Assembly: GCA_013360585.1 (NCBI GenBank)
Contig: JABWBH010000019.1
Coordinates: 1-64,000, forward strand
Origin: Phycisphaerae bacterium
GTDB taxonomy: Bacteria > Planctomycetota > Phycisphaerae > UBA1845
Direction: 5' to 3'
Length of the DNA: 64,000 bases
The notes beneath the pieces were generated by a model. It had not been told where the DNA came from. It ran no database searches and saw only the letters and a list, made by a program, of their open reading frames with translations. Numbering within the stretch: the stretch's first letter is position 1; every line of letters starts with the position of its first letter. Made by a program: the position numbers and the translations under genes. Shown in pieces: positions 8,976 to 18,558 of this stretch.

Positions 8976-10403
8976 TCAGGAGAACATCCGAAGCTGGGCT
9001 CGCTCGATCGCGTATTTATCGACCGGTTCGGTGATGTCCACCGGATAGTCGCCGGAAAAACACGCCGTGCAATACTGGTTGGCCGGCATGTTGACGCAGC
9101 CGAGCATCCCCTCAAGCGAAAGATACGCCAGCGAATCCACCTCCAGAAAATCCCGGATTTCCTCGACCGTCCGCGCGCTGGCGATCAACTGCGTCGGTTC
9201 GGGGAAGTCGATCCCGAAGTAACATCCGTGTCGGATCGGCGGGCTGGCGACGCGCAGATGAATCTCCTTTGCTCCGGCGGCGCGCAGGGCGTGAATCTTG
9301 CCCCGCGTCGTCGTTCCGCGTACGACGGAGTCCTCCACGACGACCAGCCGGCGCCCCGCGACCGCCTCGCGGATCACGTTCAACTTGATCTTCACCGTCG
9401 AGGCCCGGTCCGCCGGGTTCGGCAGGATGAACGACCGCCCGGCGTAGTGACTCGTTGTGAACGCCCGTCCGTAAGGCAGCCCGCTGCGACGGCTGAACCC
9501 GATCGCCGCGCACTGTCCGCACGTCGGGATCGGGACGACAAGGTCTCCGGTCGCCGGCGCCTCGTCAGCAAGGCGCATCCCCATCGCGACGCGCGTCAGG
9601 TGGACGTTGTCGCCGAAGACCCGGCTGGCGGGGTCGGCGAAATAAACATGCTCGAAGATGCAGGCCGCCTTGCGTTCCCCCTTGCGCTCCGGTCCGAAGC
9701 GGTGACTTTCGATCCCCGAGTCCCCGATCAGCACGATCTCGCCGGGCTCGACGTCGCGCAGATACTTTGCCTCGATCAGGTCCAGCGCTTTCGTTTCCGA
9801 CGCCGCCACCACCGCCCCGTTGCTCAACTGCCCGAGGCACAGCGGTCGGAAACCCAGCGGATCGCGCACCACCGCCACCCGATCCGGAAAAAGCAGCAGC
9901 AGCGAGTACGCGCCTTGAAGGTGATTCAGCACGTGCTCCAGCGCCCGCTTCCGACGCCGGTGCGCAGGCTTCGCCAGAAGATGAATGATCACCTCCGTGT
10001 CGCTGGTCGTCTGAAAAATATGTCCGAAATCCTCATAACTGCGGCGCAGCAAGGCCGCGTTGATGAGGTTGCCGTTGTGGGCGATCGCCACCTGTCCGCC
10101 GGCGAACGAAAACAGCAGGGGCTGCGCATTCTCCTCGGTGTCCGATCCGGTCGTTGAGTACCGGACATGCCCGATCGCCGCGCGCCCGCGCAGTGTGCGG
10201 ATGACGGACTCGTTGAAGACCTGATTAACCAGCCCACGCCGGGCGTAACGGGTCAGCCGACCTCCGTCCGACGTGGCGATCCCCGCCGACTCCTGCCCCC
10301 GGTGTTGCTGCGCATACAATCCGAGGTGAGTCAGCGCCGCTGCGTCAGGGTGACCCCAGATGCCGAACAAACCGCAATGATGACGAACTGAAGAATCCGC
10401 CAC
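8976..10403 (-). CDS. purF: Amidophosphoribosyltransferase
   Basis: First step of purine synthesis: transfers ammonia from glutamine to PRPP. The GTG at 10403 leaves a 9-residue propeptide before the catalytic Cys of HHCGLFGIWG, as in the processed Bacillus-type enzyme. The glutaminase part shows QQHRGQESAGI and AHNGNL; the PRTase part shows the PRPP loop VVVEDSVVRGTT. Cysteines in ACIFEHVYFADP, HGCYFGIDFP and YCTACFSGDYP fit the [4Fe-4S] subtype. An ATG at 10520 is an alternative longer start. It lies just downstream of recG on the same strand. Confidence 0.93.
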   Translation of the reverse strand: MADSSVRHHCGLFGIWGHPDAAALTHLGLYAQQHRGQESAGIATSDGGRLTRYARRGLVNQVFNESVIRTLRGRAAIGHVRYSTTGSDTEENAQPLLFSFAGGQVAIAHNGNLINAALLRRSYEDFGHIFQTTSDTEVIIHLLAKPAHRRRKRALEHVLNHLQGAYSLLLLFPDRVAVVRDPLGFRPLCLGQLSNGAVVAASETKALDLIEAKYLRDVEPGEIVLIGDSGIESHRFGPERKGERKAACIFEHVYFADPASRVFGDNVHLTRVAMGMRLADEAPATGDLVVPIPTCGQCAAIGFSRRSGLPYGRAFTTSHYAGRSFILPNPADRASTVKIKLNVIREAVAGRRLVVVEDSVVRGTTTRGKIHALRAAGAKEIHLRVASPPIRHGCYFGIDFPEPTQLIASARTVEEIRDFLEVDSLAYLSLEGMLGCVNMPANQYCTACFSGDYPVDITEPVDKYAIERAQLRMFS

Positions 10404-10540
10404 GTGATCCACGATCCGGGACGACCCGCCTGAACGCCGCTTTGCGGACCTGCTCCGGTCCGTCGCTTGCTGACTGTCCCGCCTCGGATTGTATCCCGAT
10501 CCGCAACGATGACAACGCATGTCGTCGCCCCAGGCGGAAC

Positions 10541-12631
10541 CTACCCGACGTCGACGTATCCCAGCGCGTCCGCGTACTGGGCGAGCAGGCATCGTCGCAG
10601 GGCGTCATGTTCCGGATGACTCAGTTCCGGATCGCCGTCCAGAACACGCACCGCGTCGTCCCGCGACTGCTGAAGCAGGTCCAGATCCCGCCCGACATCC
10701 GCCACCTTGAACACCGGAAGCCCGTGCTGTCGCGTGCCCAGCAATTCCCCCGGACCGCGCAGCCGCAGGTCTTCTTCCGCGATCCGGAACCCGTCGTCGG
10801 TCTCGCACAGCACACGCAGACGCGCCAACGCCGTCTCCGAAGGCGCGTCCGACCCGGTCATCAGCAGGCACCACGCCGGACGATCCCCCCGGCCGATGCG
10901 CCCCCGAAGCTGATGAAGCTGGCTGATCCCGAACCGCTCCGCGTGCTCGACGATCATCATCGTCGCTTCCGGAACATCCACCCCGACCTCGATCACCGTC
11001 GTGGCGAGCAACGCCCGGATCCGCCCGTCGCGGAAGTCCGTCATCACCCGGTCCTTCTCCTCGGAGCGCATCCGGCCGTGAACGACGCCCAGCGCAAGCC
11101 CGCTCAGCGGCCCGGCGGACAACCGCTCCAGCTCCTGCGTCGCGGATTTGAGCGGGAGGGACTCGGACTCCTCGACCAGCGGGTAAACGATGAACGCCTG
11201 CTCGCCGGCAAAAAGCCGCTCCCGAACGTCCCGCCACGCCCGCTCCTGCTGCGAAGGTGGAACCAGCGAAGTCGCAACCGGGCGCCGCCCCGGCGGGCGA
11301 TCCGGGATCACCGTGACGTCCAGATCGCCGAACACCGTCATCGCCAGCGAACGTGGGATCGGCGTCGCCGTCATGACCAGCGTGTGCGGCGCCGGGCCCT
11401 TCCCGCGCAGCGCATGCCGCTGCGCCACCCCGAACCGATGCTGCTCGTCGATGACGATCAGCGCCAACCGGCGGAACCGCACGTCGCCCTCGATCAGCGC
11501 GTGCGTCCCGATAACCAGGTCCGCCTCCCCCCGCCGGATCCGCTCCAGCGCGTCGCGCCGGGCGGACGCCGATAACTCCCCGGTCAGCAGGACGACGCGC
11601 ACCTGGCTGCCCGCCAGAAACGCCGACGTTTTCTCGTAGTGCTGGCGCGCCAGAATCTCCGTCGGCACGAGGATCGCCGCCTGCGCGCCGTTCGCCACCG
11701 TCGTCAGCGCCGCGTAAAGCGCGACCACCGTCTTCCCGCAACCGACGTCTCCCTGAAGCAGCCGGTTCATCGGCTGCGGCGAGGTCATATCCGCCCGGAT
11801 CACCCGCACCGCCTCGTCCTGTCCCGGGGTCAGGGCAAAAGGAAGCCTCGCACGGATGCGCTCGTCGATCCGCGGCGTCGTCGTGATCTCCGGCGTGTCC
11901 TTCCGCCGATCTTGCGACCGCCTCCGCATCCGCATCGCAAGCTGCATGACGAGAAACTCGTCGTACGCCAGCCTCCGCCGCGCATGCTCCGCGTCATCCG
12001 CCGATGTCGGCTCGTGAATGCGCAGGATCGCCGTCCGCCGCGGGGGCAGCCGACGCCGCGTCCGCAATTCCTCGGGGAGAATCTCCTCCACCCGGTCCGC
12101 CGCCGCGTGCAGGATCGGCCTCAGTGCCCGCCGGATGTCCTGCGACGAGAGTTTCCCCGTCGCCGGGTAGATCGGTTCGTACTGATCCTTGTCCTGCGAG
12201 AAAGGATCCGCTTCCGGCGCGAAGATATGCGTCTGCGGGTTGGTCATGCCCGCCCAGTCCCCCACGGCTTCCAGCCGTCCGGACACGCGCACGATGACGC
12301 CGTTCCCGAGGCGCTCGGCCAGATACGGCGAGTTGAACCAGCGCAGGAAGCAGCGCCCCGTCGCATCGATGATCTCGGCGTGGATCACATGCTTGTCGGG
12401 GAGTTTTCGCTCGCGGACGCGCCGCAGCTCTCCGATCAGCGTCGCCGGCGCGCCAAGTTCGCTCAGCGTGCCGATCGGCTGCGATTTCGGACGGTGCTCA
12501 TGACGGAAGGGAAAGTGCTCGATCAGGTCGCCGATCGTGCGGATCCCCAGCGAGGCGAACTCGTGCGCCCGCGCCGGACCGACTCCGCGGAGAAACTGCA
12601 CCGAATCCTGAAGTGAGATCGCCTCCGACAC
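10541..12631 (-). CDS. recG: ATP-dependent DNA helicase RecG
   Basis: Remodels stalled replication forks and branched DNA. The 696-residue length is normal for the family. The order is an N-terminal wedge/OB domain (FLRGVGPARAHEFASLGI, then LIGELRRVRERK), the helicase core with Walker A GDVGCGKTVVALYA, the Walker B variant IDEQHRFGV, motif III TATPIPRS, motif V TTVIEVGVDVPEA and motif VI QLRGRIGR, and the C-terminal FRIAEEDLRLRGPGE typical of RecG. purF follows on the same strand. Confidence 0.95.
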   Translation of the reverse strand: MSEAISLQDSVQFLRGVGPARAHEFASLGIRTIGDLIEHFPFRHEHRPKSQPIGTLSELGAPATLIGELRRVRERKLPDKHVIHAEIIDATGRCFLRWFNSPYLAERLGNGVIVRVSGRLEAVGDWAGMTNPQTHIFAPEADPFSQDKDQYEPIYPATGKLSSQDIRRALRPILHAAADRVEEILPEELRTRRRLPPRRTAILRIHEPTSADDAEHARRRLAYDEFLVMQLAMRMRRRSQDRRKDTPEITTTPRIDERIRARLPFALTPGQDEAVRVIRADMTSPQPMNRLLQGDVGCGKTVVALYAALTTVANGAQAAILVPTEILARQHYEKTSAFLAGSQVRVVLLTGELSASARRDALERIRRGEADLVIGTHALIEGDVRFRRLALIVIDEQHRFGVAQRHALRGKGPAPHTLVMTATPIPRSLAMTVFGDLDVTVIPDRPPGRRPVATSLVPPSQQERAWRDVRERLFAGEQAFIVYPLVEESESLPLKSATQELERLSAGPLSGLALGVVHGRMRSEEKDRVMTDFRDGRIRALLATTVIEVGVDVPEATMMIVEHAERFGISQLHQLRGRIGRGDRPAWCLLMTGSDAPSETALARLRVLCETDDGFRIAEEDLRLRGPGELLGTRQHGLPVFKVADVGRDLDLLQQSRDDAVRVLDGDPELSHPEHDALRRCLLAQYADALGYVDVG

Positions 12632-12713
12632 GGCTCAACTCGCGGAATCCTCGCTTCCGACGCGCGGGCCGCCGCCTCGATGTCCTTGATGCTCTTCGGA
12701 TCCGGGCGACCGG

Positions 12714-13070
12714 TCAGGGAATGACCAGCTTCTGTCCGACCTTAATCTGGTTCGGGTCGGCGAGCTGGCTTTGATTCGCCGCATAAATGTCGCGCCACTT
12801 CGACTGATTGCCGTAATACTGCCGCGCCAGCGAGTACAACGTGTCTCCCTTGGCGACGACGTGAACGCGCTGTCCGCCCGCCGCGGAATCCGCCGTGTAC
12901 GTCTCGTCCGACGACGTGCCGGTCAATGACGCCGGAGACTGATACCCCGTGTCGTAGCCGCCGCCGTACATGTCCGCCGACTGCGTGTCATCCGGTTTCT
13001 TCGGCTTATTGCACCCGGCGCTGACGACCAGACCCGAAGCGATCAACACGAGCATTGCGGCGCGAAGCAT
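12714..13070 (-). CDS. LysM-domain lipoprotein
   Basis: A 118-residue protein with a lipoprotein signal (MLRAAMLVLIASGLVV, then SAGC as the lipidation site), a Gly/Tyr/Ser-rich linker, and one C-terminal LysM domain (VVAKGDTLYSLARQYYG to NQIKVGQKLVIP). LysM binds N-acetylglucosamine-containing polymers such as peptidoglycan. It is probably anchored in a membrane and holds onto the cell wall. It sits downstream of, and on the opposite strand from, the zinc-ribbon gene at 13381. Confidence 0.85.
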   Translation of the reverse strand: MLRAAMLVLIASGLVVSAGCNKPKKPDDTQSADMYGGGYDTGYQSPASLTGTSSDETYTADSAAGGQRVHVVAKGDTLYSLARQYYGNQSKWRDIYAANQSQLADPNQIKVGQKLVIP

Positions 13071-13380
13071 TGCGGTTCCCTCCGTGAAAGGAAGTGTCCG
13101 GGAAACCCTGTGTCCCCGATTGCGCCGACGATGCTAGCGGCGCTCCGCGCGCTGTCAATGATTTTCACGCCGACGACCAGGTCGGGGGGACTCGGGTCGT
13201 CCGTCCTGCCCGAGCCTCGCCGGTCAGGAAGCGGGCTCCCCCGGGCAATCCGCTTGTCGGGGGGGGGGCGACGCCCGGCTTCGTCATCCGCCGTCCGCGG
13301 CAAGGGTTCGTCTCCCGCGTTTTTAAACCTCTCGCTCCCGCTCGACGATACATACCCGGACCGACCGGGAGATTCCGCCG
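13071..13380. other. Intergenic stretch with a dispersed-repeat copy
   Basis: Divergent 310-base gap between the LysM gene and the zinc-ribbon gene. It holds a degenerate copy of the dispersed element (GGTCAGGAAGCGGG at about 13221-13234) followed by a run of eight or more G at about 13259. Reading frames here have no convincing product. Confidence 0.5.
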
Positions 13381-13881
13381 ATGAACTGTCCCAACTGCGC
13401 TGCGCCGCTCCGCCCGATTGCCGGGCGGAAGTACCTCTTTTGCGAACATTGCTCGACGTTTCACTACCCGGAAGCCTCCCCCGAGACCGCCGGCTCGCCC
13501 GATCGCGTGATCCGGCTCGGCGAACGCAGCGACCTGCGCTGTCCGGTGTGCGACGTGGACCTCGTCTCCGCCACGTCGGAAGGGCTGTCTCTTTTGAGCT
13601 GCCCGCAATGCGACGGCCTGCTGGCGACAAATGACGATTTCAGCCTGCTGGTCCGCCTCCGCCGCGCCGCGCACGAGGGGCCGCCCGCCCAGCCCGTCCC
13701 GCTGGAACCGGTCGAACTCGCCCGCACAACGACCTGTCCGAATTGCCGCAAAGCGATGGAGACGCACCCCTACTACGGCCCGGGCAACGTCGTCATCGAC
13801 ACCTGCCCGCGCTGCAAAGTGCTCTGGCTGGACAGCGGCGAACTGGCGGCGATCGAACGCGCGCCCGGCTCGCGCTGGTAG
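13381..13881 (+). CDS. TFIIB-type zinc-ribbon protein
   Basis: A 166-residue cytoplasmic protein built of three paired CxxC zinc ribbons: CPNC with CEHC (residues about 3-24), CPVC with CPQC (54-80), and CPNC with CPRC (118-143). The last is followed by LWLDSGELAAIER, a hallmark of the zf-TFIIB family (PF13453), in which the segment after the second CxxC pair reads WLDxGEL. Its molecular role is not established. GGGAGATT lies upstream of the ATG. Confidence 0.8.
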   Translation: MNCPNCAAPLRPIAGRKYLFCEHCSTFHYPEASPETAGSPDRVIRLGERSDLRCPVCDVDLVSATSEGLSLLSCPQCDGLLATNDDFSLLVRLRRAAHEGPPAQPVPLEPVELARTTTCPNCRKAMETHPYYGPGNVVIDTCPRCKVLWLDSGELAAIERAPGSRW

Positions 13882-13897
13882 AACTCCCTTTCAAATA

Positions 13898-13932
13898 CCG
13901 AGCCGCGCCCGTCAGGAAGCGGGTGTTCGCAG
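13898..13932 (+). repeat. Dispersed intergenic repeat, copy b
   Basis: GCCGCGCCCGTCAGGAAGCG with flanking bases, between the zinc-ribbon gene and gpmI. Same core as the copies near 13219, 24553, 24655, 30285, 35141 and 38736. Confidence 0.6.
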
Positions 13933-14086
13933 CGCTCTTGTCTCACCTCCTCCGAAGGGTCTAAAGCACACTCCCTCCCGCCGCCGCAAACTCAACCCGC
14001 GCCTCGCGCCAAGCCCGCGTGACCCGTTCCGCTTCGCAGGTTAGAACTGACCCTCGGCGCGAAGATTCGCCCGTCTGGAGGGTCAC

Positions 14087-15811
14087 ATGTCGTCTTACCG
14101 GTATCGCCCTGTCGTGCTCATCGTCCGCGACGGCTGGGGCGCCAATCCCCACCCCGAGTGGAACCACGCCAACGCCGTCCACCTTGCCCGAAAACCCGTG
14201 GACGACCGTCTGATGGCGACCTATCCGCACGTCCTTATCAAGACCAGCGGGCGCGACGTCGGCCTGCCCGACGGCACGATGGGCAACAGCGAGGTCGGGC
14301 ATCAGAACATCGGTGCGGGGCGCATCGTCGAGCAGGAGATCATGCGCATCACCGGGCGCATCGAGGACGGCATGTTCTTCGAGAACCCTGTCCTCGTCGG
14401 CGCCTTCGAGCACGCCCGCAAGACCGGCGGCGGCGTCCACCTGATGGGCCTGTGCAGCAACGGGCAGGTGCATTCCGACCTCGACCACCTTTATGCCTTG
14501 ATGGATTTGAGCGGCAGACTCCGCTTCCCGGGGGACCGGGTCTGGATTCACGCCTTCACCGACGGCCGCGACACGCCGCCGTTCTCAGGCGTGGACTTCC
14601 TGCGTCAGATCGATGAGCGGTGTCACAAAATTGGCATCAACCCGGTGGCGAGCGTCTGCGGGCGCTACTGGGCGATGGACCGCGACCACCGCTGGGACCG
14701 GGTCGAAAAAGCATACGGAATGCTCACCGGGCGCGGAGGTCTCGCTCACGCCTCCGTATTTCCGTCCGCCGACGGCGCCATGCGGCATTACTACGATCAT
14801 CCCGCCGGCGACTCGATGAAGGGCGATGAGTTCATCCCGCCGTCCGTGGTCTTTCAGAGCCGCGACGGTGAGAGAGCGCATGCCGCCAAACTCGAGGCGG
14901 ACAGTCCTCCGCCCGGTCCCCCCCCCGGCCGCATCCGCGACGGCGACGCCGTCATTTTCTTCAATTTCCGCGGTGACCGTCCGCGAGAACTCGTGCAGGC
15001 GTTTACCTTCGATGAGTTCCCCTTCGACGGCGTGGATAAGACAGGCCGGAAAAAACGGATGGGCTTCGACCGCGGACCGAAGCTCGACCTCTACTTCGCC
15101 ACGATGACCGAGTATGAAAAGGGCCTGCCGGTCCACGTCGCCTTCCCGAAACCCGGCAAGATGAAGGATATCTTCGGCGAAGTCGTCTCGCGCCTCGGCC
15201 TGCGCCAGTTCCGCTGCGCCGAGACGGAGAAGTACCCGCACGTCACGTTCTTCTTCAACGACTACCGCGACGAGCCTTTCCCCAGCGAAGAGCGCCAGAT
15301 GGTGCAGTCCCCGCGCGACGTGGCCACGTACGATCAGAAGCCCGGGATGTCCGCGTACGAAGTCACGCGCGTGATGCTCGAACGCATCGCCGCCGGCGTG
15401 GACGACGCGATGATCCTCAACTTCGCCAACCCGGACATGGTCGGGCACACCGGCAGCCTCTCCGCGGCCATCCGTGCGGTGGAGGTGGTGGACGAGTGCG
15501 TGGGCAGAATTGTTGACGCGGTGCTCGCCTGCGGCGGCGCTTTGATCGTGACCGCCGACCACGGCAACTGCGAACAAATGATCGACCCCGCCACCGGCGG
15601 CCCGCACACGGCGCACACGACGTATCCGGTGGAGTGCCTCGTGGTGGGGAAGGGGTTGGAGCGCGACGCGTCCCCCATCGCCGAGGGTCAACCTGCCCGC
15701 CCTGTCCACCTCCGCGAAGGCGGCCGCCTGGCTGACATCGCGCCGACGCTGCTGGAGCTGATGGGGGTGGAGATCCCCGAGCCGATGACAGGAAGATCCC
15801 TTCTTCATTGA
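14087..15811 (+). CDS. gpmI: 2,3-bisphosphoglycerate-independent phosphoglycerate mutase
   Basis: Interconverts 3- and 2-phosphoglycerate in glycolysis using two Mn ions. The 574-residue product belongs to the alkaline phosphatase superfamily: metal-ligand Asp15 in RDGWGAN, nucleophile Ser68 in MGNSEVGHQN, HAFTDGRDTPP, SVCGRYWAMDRD (substrate Arg), NFANPDMVGHTG and the C-terminal TADHGNCEQM with TAHTTYPVE. It is slightly longer than the typical 510-550 because of a Pro-rich insert near residue 275. A GGAGGGTC ribosome site precedes the ATG. Confidence 0.95.
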   Translation: MSSYRYRPVVLIVRDGWGANPHPEWNHANAVHLARKPVDDRLMATYPHVLIKTSGRDVGLPDGTMGNSEVGHQNIGAGRIVEQEIMRITGRIEDGMFFENPVLVGAFEHARKTGGGVHLMGLCSNGQVHSDLDHLYALMDLSGRLRFPGDRVWIHAFTDGRDTPPFSGVDFLRQIDERCHKIGINPVASVCGRYWAMDRDHRWDRVEKAYGMLTGRGGLAHASVFPSADGAMRHYYDHPAGDSMKGDEFIPPSVVFQSRDGERAHAAKLEADSPPPGPPPGRIRDGDAVIFFNFRGDRPRELVQAFTFDEFPFDGVDKTGRKKRMGFDRGPKLDLYFATMTEYEKGLPVHVAFPKPGKMKDIFGEVVSRLGLRQFRCAETEKYPHVTFFFNDYRDEPFPSEERQMVQSPRDVATYDQKPGMSAYEVTRVMLERIAAGVDDAMILNFANPDMVGHTGSLSAAIRAVEVVDECVGRIVDAVLACGGALIVTADHGNCEQMIDPATGGPHTAHTTYPVECLVVGKGLERDASPIAEGQPARPVHLREGGRLADIAPTLLELMGVEIPEPMTGRSLLH

Positions 15812-15830
15812 AGCAGATTCAGTGTCAGGC

Positions 15831-15859
15831 TTGACGAGGACTTGATTTGATGTTAGGTT
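15831..15859 (+). promoter_or_regulatory. Putative sigma-70-type promoter for the tcmP remnant
   Basis: TTGACG at 15831-15836 followed after about 16 bases by TTAGGT/TAGGTT, in a locally AT-rich stretch between gpmI and the gene at 15895. It is a match by eye only. Confidence 0.3.
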
Positions 15860-15894
15860 TATGGTTGATTCCCTGAGTCGGGGAGCGAACCATC

Positions 15895-16299
15895 ATGGCC
15901 AAGCATCAGTTCGGCGGGAGCTGGACGGAGCAGAAGCTTGAGCGAATCCGGAGGTGCCTCGGCGCGTCTACCACGATCTTCCGGAACAACCCGGAAGAGT
16001 GGAGCGCAGCGTTGACTCGGGCGTTGGGGACCGATTTGTGGCGGGAGGCCTTCTACGCGAAAAAGCAGGAACTTACCTTGTTCGGACCTGAAGTGAGCGA
16101 AAAGAAGGACGCGACGCTCGACGTGATCGGCGCGTTCTTCATTGATCGACTCAAGTCGATCTTTGCCGGGGTTGCGGGAAACTCTCTGAGCCTGAAGAAT
16201 TCCACGGGTTCACCGATTTATCTGCTTTGTTTTGCCGCAGGAAATCTGAAGGGCGCTAGAACAGCCGTGAAGATCGCGCAGGATATTCTGGCGGGTTGA
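15895..16299 (+). pseudogene. tcmP: Internally deleted tcmP (three-Cys-motif partner protein)
   Basis: The 134-residue product has the start of TcmP (HQFGGSWTEQKLERIRRCLG, then ASTTIFRNN) joined at about residue 32 to its end (EEWSAALTRALGTDLWREAFY to YLLCFAAGN and AVKIAQDIL). The central methyltransferase-like domain, normally some 200 residues with a YIDAFAGTG-type motif, is absent. The deletion junction is near base 15991 and keeps the frame. TcmP genes occur beside a three-Cys-motif protein, and here the next gene is exactly that (DUF5131), also damaged. From memory of the family; no alignment was run. Confidence 0.65.
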
Positions 16300-16308
16300 T
16301 TTCAAGAG

Positions 16309-17086
16309 ATGGCCGCCACCTCCTCCATCGAACGGACCGAAATGACCTGGAACCCCCGTCTCCGGGTGTTCCAAGGTCAGCGAAGGCTGTCGGCATTGTT
16401 ATGCCGAGCGGATGGCCAAGCGCCTGCGCGCGATGGGCAACGGGCGCTACGCGAACGGGTTCGAGGTGACTCTGCACGACGATCTCGTGGACCTGCCGCG
16501 GCGGATGCGCCAGCCGCGGGTCATCTTCGTCAACTCGATGAGCGACCTGTTCCACGAGAGAATTCCCGACGATTTCATCCGTCGCGTCTTCGACACCATG
16601 CAGGCCTGTCCGCAGCACACGTTTCAAGTGCTCACCAAGCGCAGCGCGCGACTCGCGGAGCTTGCGCCGAATCTGCCCTGGCCGACGAACGTCTGGATGG
16701 GCGTGAGCATCGAGGATGCGCGCGTCGTCCATCGTATTGACGACCTGCGCAAGGTGCCGATGGCCAGGAGGGAGGGTGTCAGATTCCTCTCCTGCGAATC
16801 CCTGATCGGGCCTCTCGAAAACCAGGCGCTCGATGGCATTTCCTGGGTGATCGTCGGCGGCGAGTCCGGTCCCGGCGCGCGACCGATGCAGCGCTCCTGG
16901 GTCGAGTCCATCCGCCAGCAGTGTCGCCGCGCGAAGGTGGCGTTCTTCTTCAAGCAGTGGGGCGGTGTGCAGAAGCACCGTGCAGGCCGGGAATTGAACG
17001 GCCGGACGTACGATGGAATGCCCAAACGTGAGTTCCGGGTTCAAGACGGCTCTACATTGAAGCGGACTTTGCCGGTCCTGACCTGA
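16309..17086 (+). pseudogene. Frameshifted DUF5131 (phage Gp37/Gp68-like) three-Cys-motif protein
   Basis: From 16412 an intact frame encodes the bulk of a DUF5131 protein (MRQPRVIFVNSMSDLFHERI, FQVLTKRSARL, WVIVGGESGPGARPM, FFFKQWGG). The conserved N-terminus lies in another frame: from ATG 16309 it reads SSIERTEMTWNP, then a C5 run at 16353-16357 shifts the frame. Removing one C restores MTWNPVSGCSKVSEGCRHCY and the three-cysteine motif C-x6-C-x2-C, in frame with the rest. An expected Trp in the SIEWTE motif is Arg here (CGG). It may be a real mutation or an assembly error in the homopolymer. A radical-SAM-like role has been suggested for the family but is unproven. Confidence 0.75.
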
Positions 17087-17166
17087 GCAGAATTAACCCC
17101 GGGAGGCACAGAGGCACGTTGTAAGCTCGTGAGCGTCCGCGTTATCTGTTTACGCGGACTGCGGTC

Positions 17167-17261
17167 GGGTGGCAGGCTCTCACCGTACTCAGCGTGAGCA
17201 TGCTGGCCCCCGTGCATGCGTAGGAGCATGCTTACGCCTGGACGGCGAAAGCATGCCACCC
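17167..17261. repeat. Nested inverted repeat (long hairpin)
   Basis: Outer arms GGGTGGCAGGCT (17167-17178) and AGCATGCCACCC (17250-17261) pair with one mismatch; inner arms CGTGAGCATGCT (17193-17204) and AGCATGCTTACG (17225-17236) pair with one G-T. The rest of the 17087-17380 gap shows no gene. It could be a small non-autonomous repeat element or a structured transcript end. Confidence 0.5.
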
Positions 17262-17380
17262 TGTCGCCGAATCTCGCGTCTGGCTGGGCGCAGGATCCAC
17301 GGAAATGCGCCGCGGGCTTGGCGAAACCCGCCAAGCCCGCGACCGAAGTCATTAAGACAGGTCTAACCGCGCGCCGTGCG

Positions 17381-18520
17381 TCAGTTCGGGCACGGCATCG
17401 CCGAACACGGGCAGCCCTCGTAGGACGGGCGTCCGGTTCCCGGCGACAACAGACCGGTGGGAACCGTCGGCGATGGCAGGGTGTCCTTCTGCCAGCCCGG
17501 TCCGCGGATGATGATGCACGTGTTATCCGTAGAGCAATCGTTGGACCAGCGGAAGAAGTTCGGTCTCGGGCAGTCCTCCAGCAGGCGGTGCTGAATGTAG
17601 TGCTGGTAGTAGCCCTGGGCGTCCTTCGTCCCTTCGACCAGGATCTTCTGGAACTCCACGTGCGCATCGACGAACGCCCTGTTGTAGGTCCAGTCCTTGC
17701 CGTGCCAACCGTTCAGGCTCTTCGTTCGTCCCGGATCGACGCCCGGAAGACCCAACCCCTGGCAGAAGTCGGACTCCCGCCGCGACGCCCACGCCCAGCG
17801 GCCGATGTTCTCCTCGTAGTAGATCGTGTTGCTCGGGGTTGGAATGCGCGTGATCGGCCGCAGGTACGGTCCGTTGCTGGACATCGGGTTCCGACCGCCG
17901 GAGATAGCGATCAGGAACACGTTGGCGGCGAACGAGTTCCCGAACCAGTCGTACGAACTGATGTTGCCGCTGTCGATCCAGTCCTGACAGTGTGACCCGC
18001 GCGGCGGACCTTCATCGCCGGCGCAGGTGTACACATCCAACTGCATCTTCGTGTCGGCGCGGACGATGTCGTCGTTGCCGGTCATGTGATCCTCGAACCC
18101 GCCCTTGTAGATCGTCTCGTTCAGCGGGCGCGTCCCCGGTCCGAAGCCGCAGCGCGTTCCGTACTTGCTGGTCAGCTCCCGATCGCCGCCGCCGCTGCAG
18201 AACCCGCCGCGGCCGATGCCGCTCTTTCCGCCCCACTCGTAGGCGCCGATGAACGTCGGCGTCTGCGGATTCTGCTCATACTGCCGCCCGTGGATCGGGA
18301 TCGCCCACGCCCCGTCGTCCTCCGAAGCGTAGGTCCGGCTCGCCAGCGAGATGTCCCGCAGGTGCGCCCCGCACTTCGTCCGTTTGGCCTGATTCCGCGC
18401 GTTCTGAAGCGACGGCAGCAGAATCGAGATCAGCAGCGCGATGATCGCAATGACCACCAGCAGCTCGATCAACGTGAAACCACCCGCCGCGCCGCGGCGG
18501 GGTCTTCGTGATTGCAACAT
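17381..18520 (-). CDS. Prepilin-like protein with N-terminal methylation motif
   Basis: A 379-residue protein with the type IV pilin/pseudopilin signature: basic leader, then [20 protein letters not shown] with cleavage after Gly and Glu at +5, and a long hydrophobic helix. The large C-terminal domain has paired cysteines and [10 protein letters not shown], which resembles the short H-rich end motif of planctomycete DUF1559-type proteins. It would be exported by a type II secretion/pilus machine not in this window. It is the downstream member of a tandem pair; 38 bases separate it from its paralogue. Confidence 0.85.
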   Translation of the reverse strand: MLQSRRPRRGAAGGFTLIELLVVIAIIALLISILLPSLQNARNQAKRTKCGAHLRDISLASRTYASEDDGAWAIPIHGRQYEQNPQTPTFIGAYEWGGKSGIGRGGFCSGGGDRELTSKYGTRCGFGPGTRPLNETIYKGGFEDHMTGNDDIVRADTKMQLDVYTCAGDEGPPRGSHCQDWIDSGNISSYDWFGNSFAANVFLIAISGGRNPMSSNGPYLRPITRIPTPSNTIYYEENIGRWAWASRRESDFCQGLGLPGVDPGRTKSLNGWHGKDWTYNRAFVDAHVEFQKILVEGTKDAQGYYQHYIQHRLLEDCPRPNFFRWSNDCSTDNTCIIIRGPGWQKDTLPSPTVPTGLLSPGTGRPSYEGCPCSAMPCPN

Positions 18521-18558
18521 CTTAGAATACCCCTTCTATCTCATACGCCCTGTCACAC

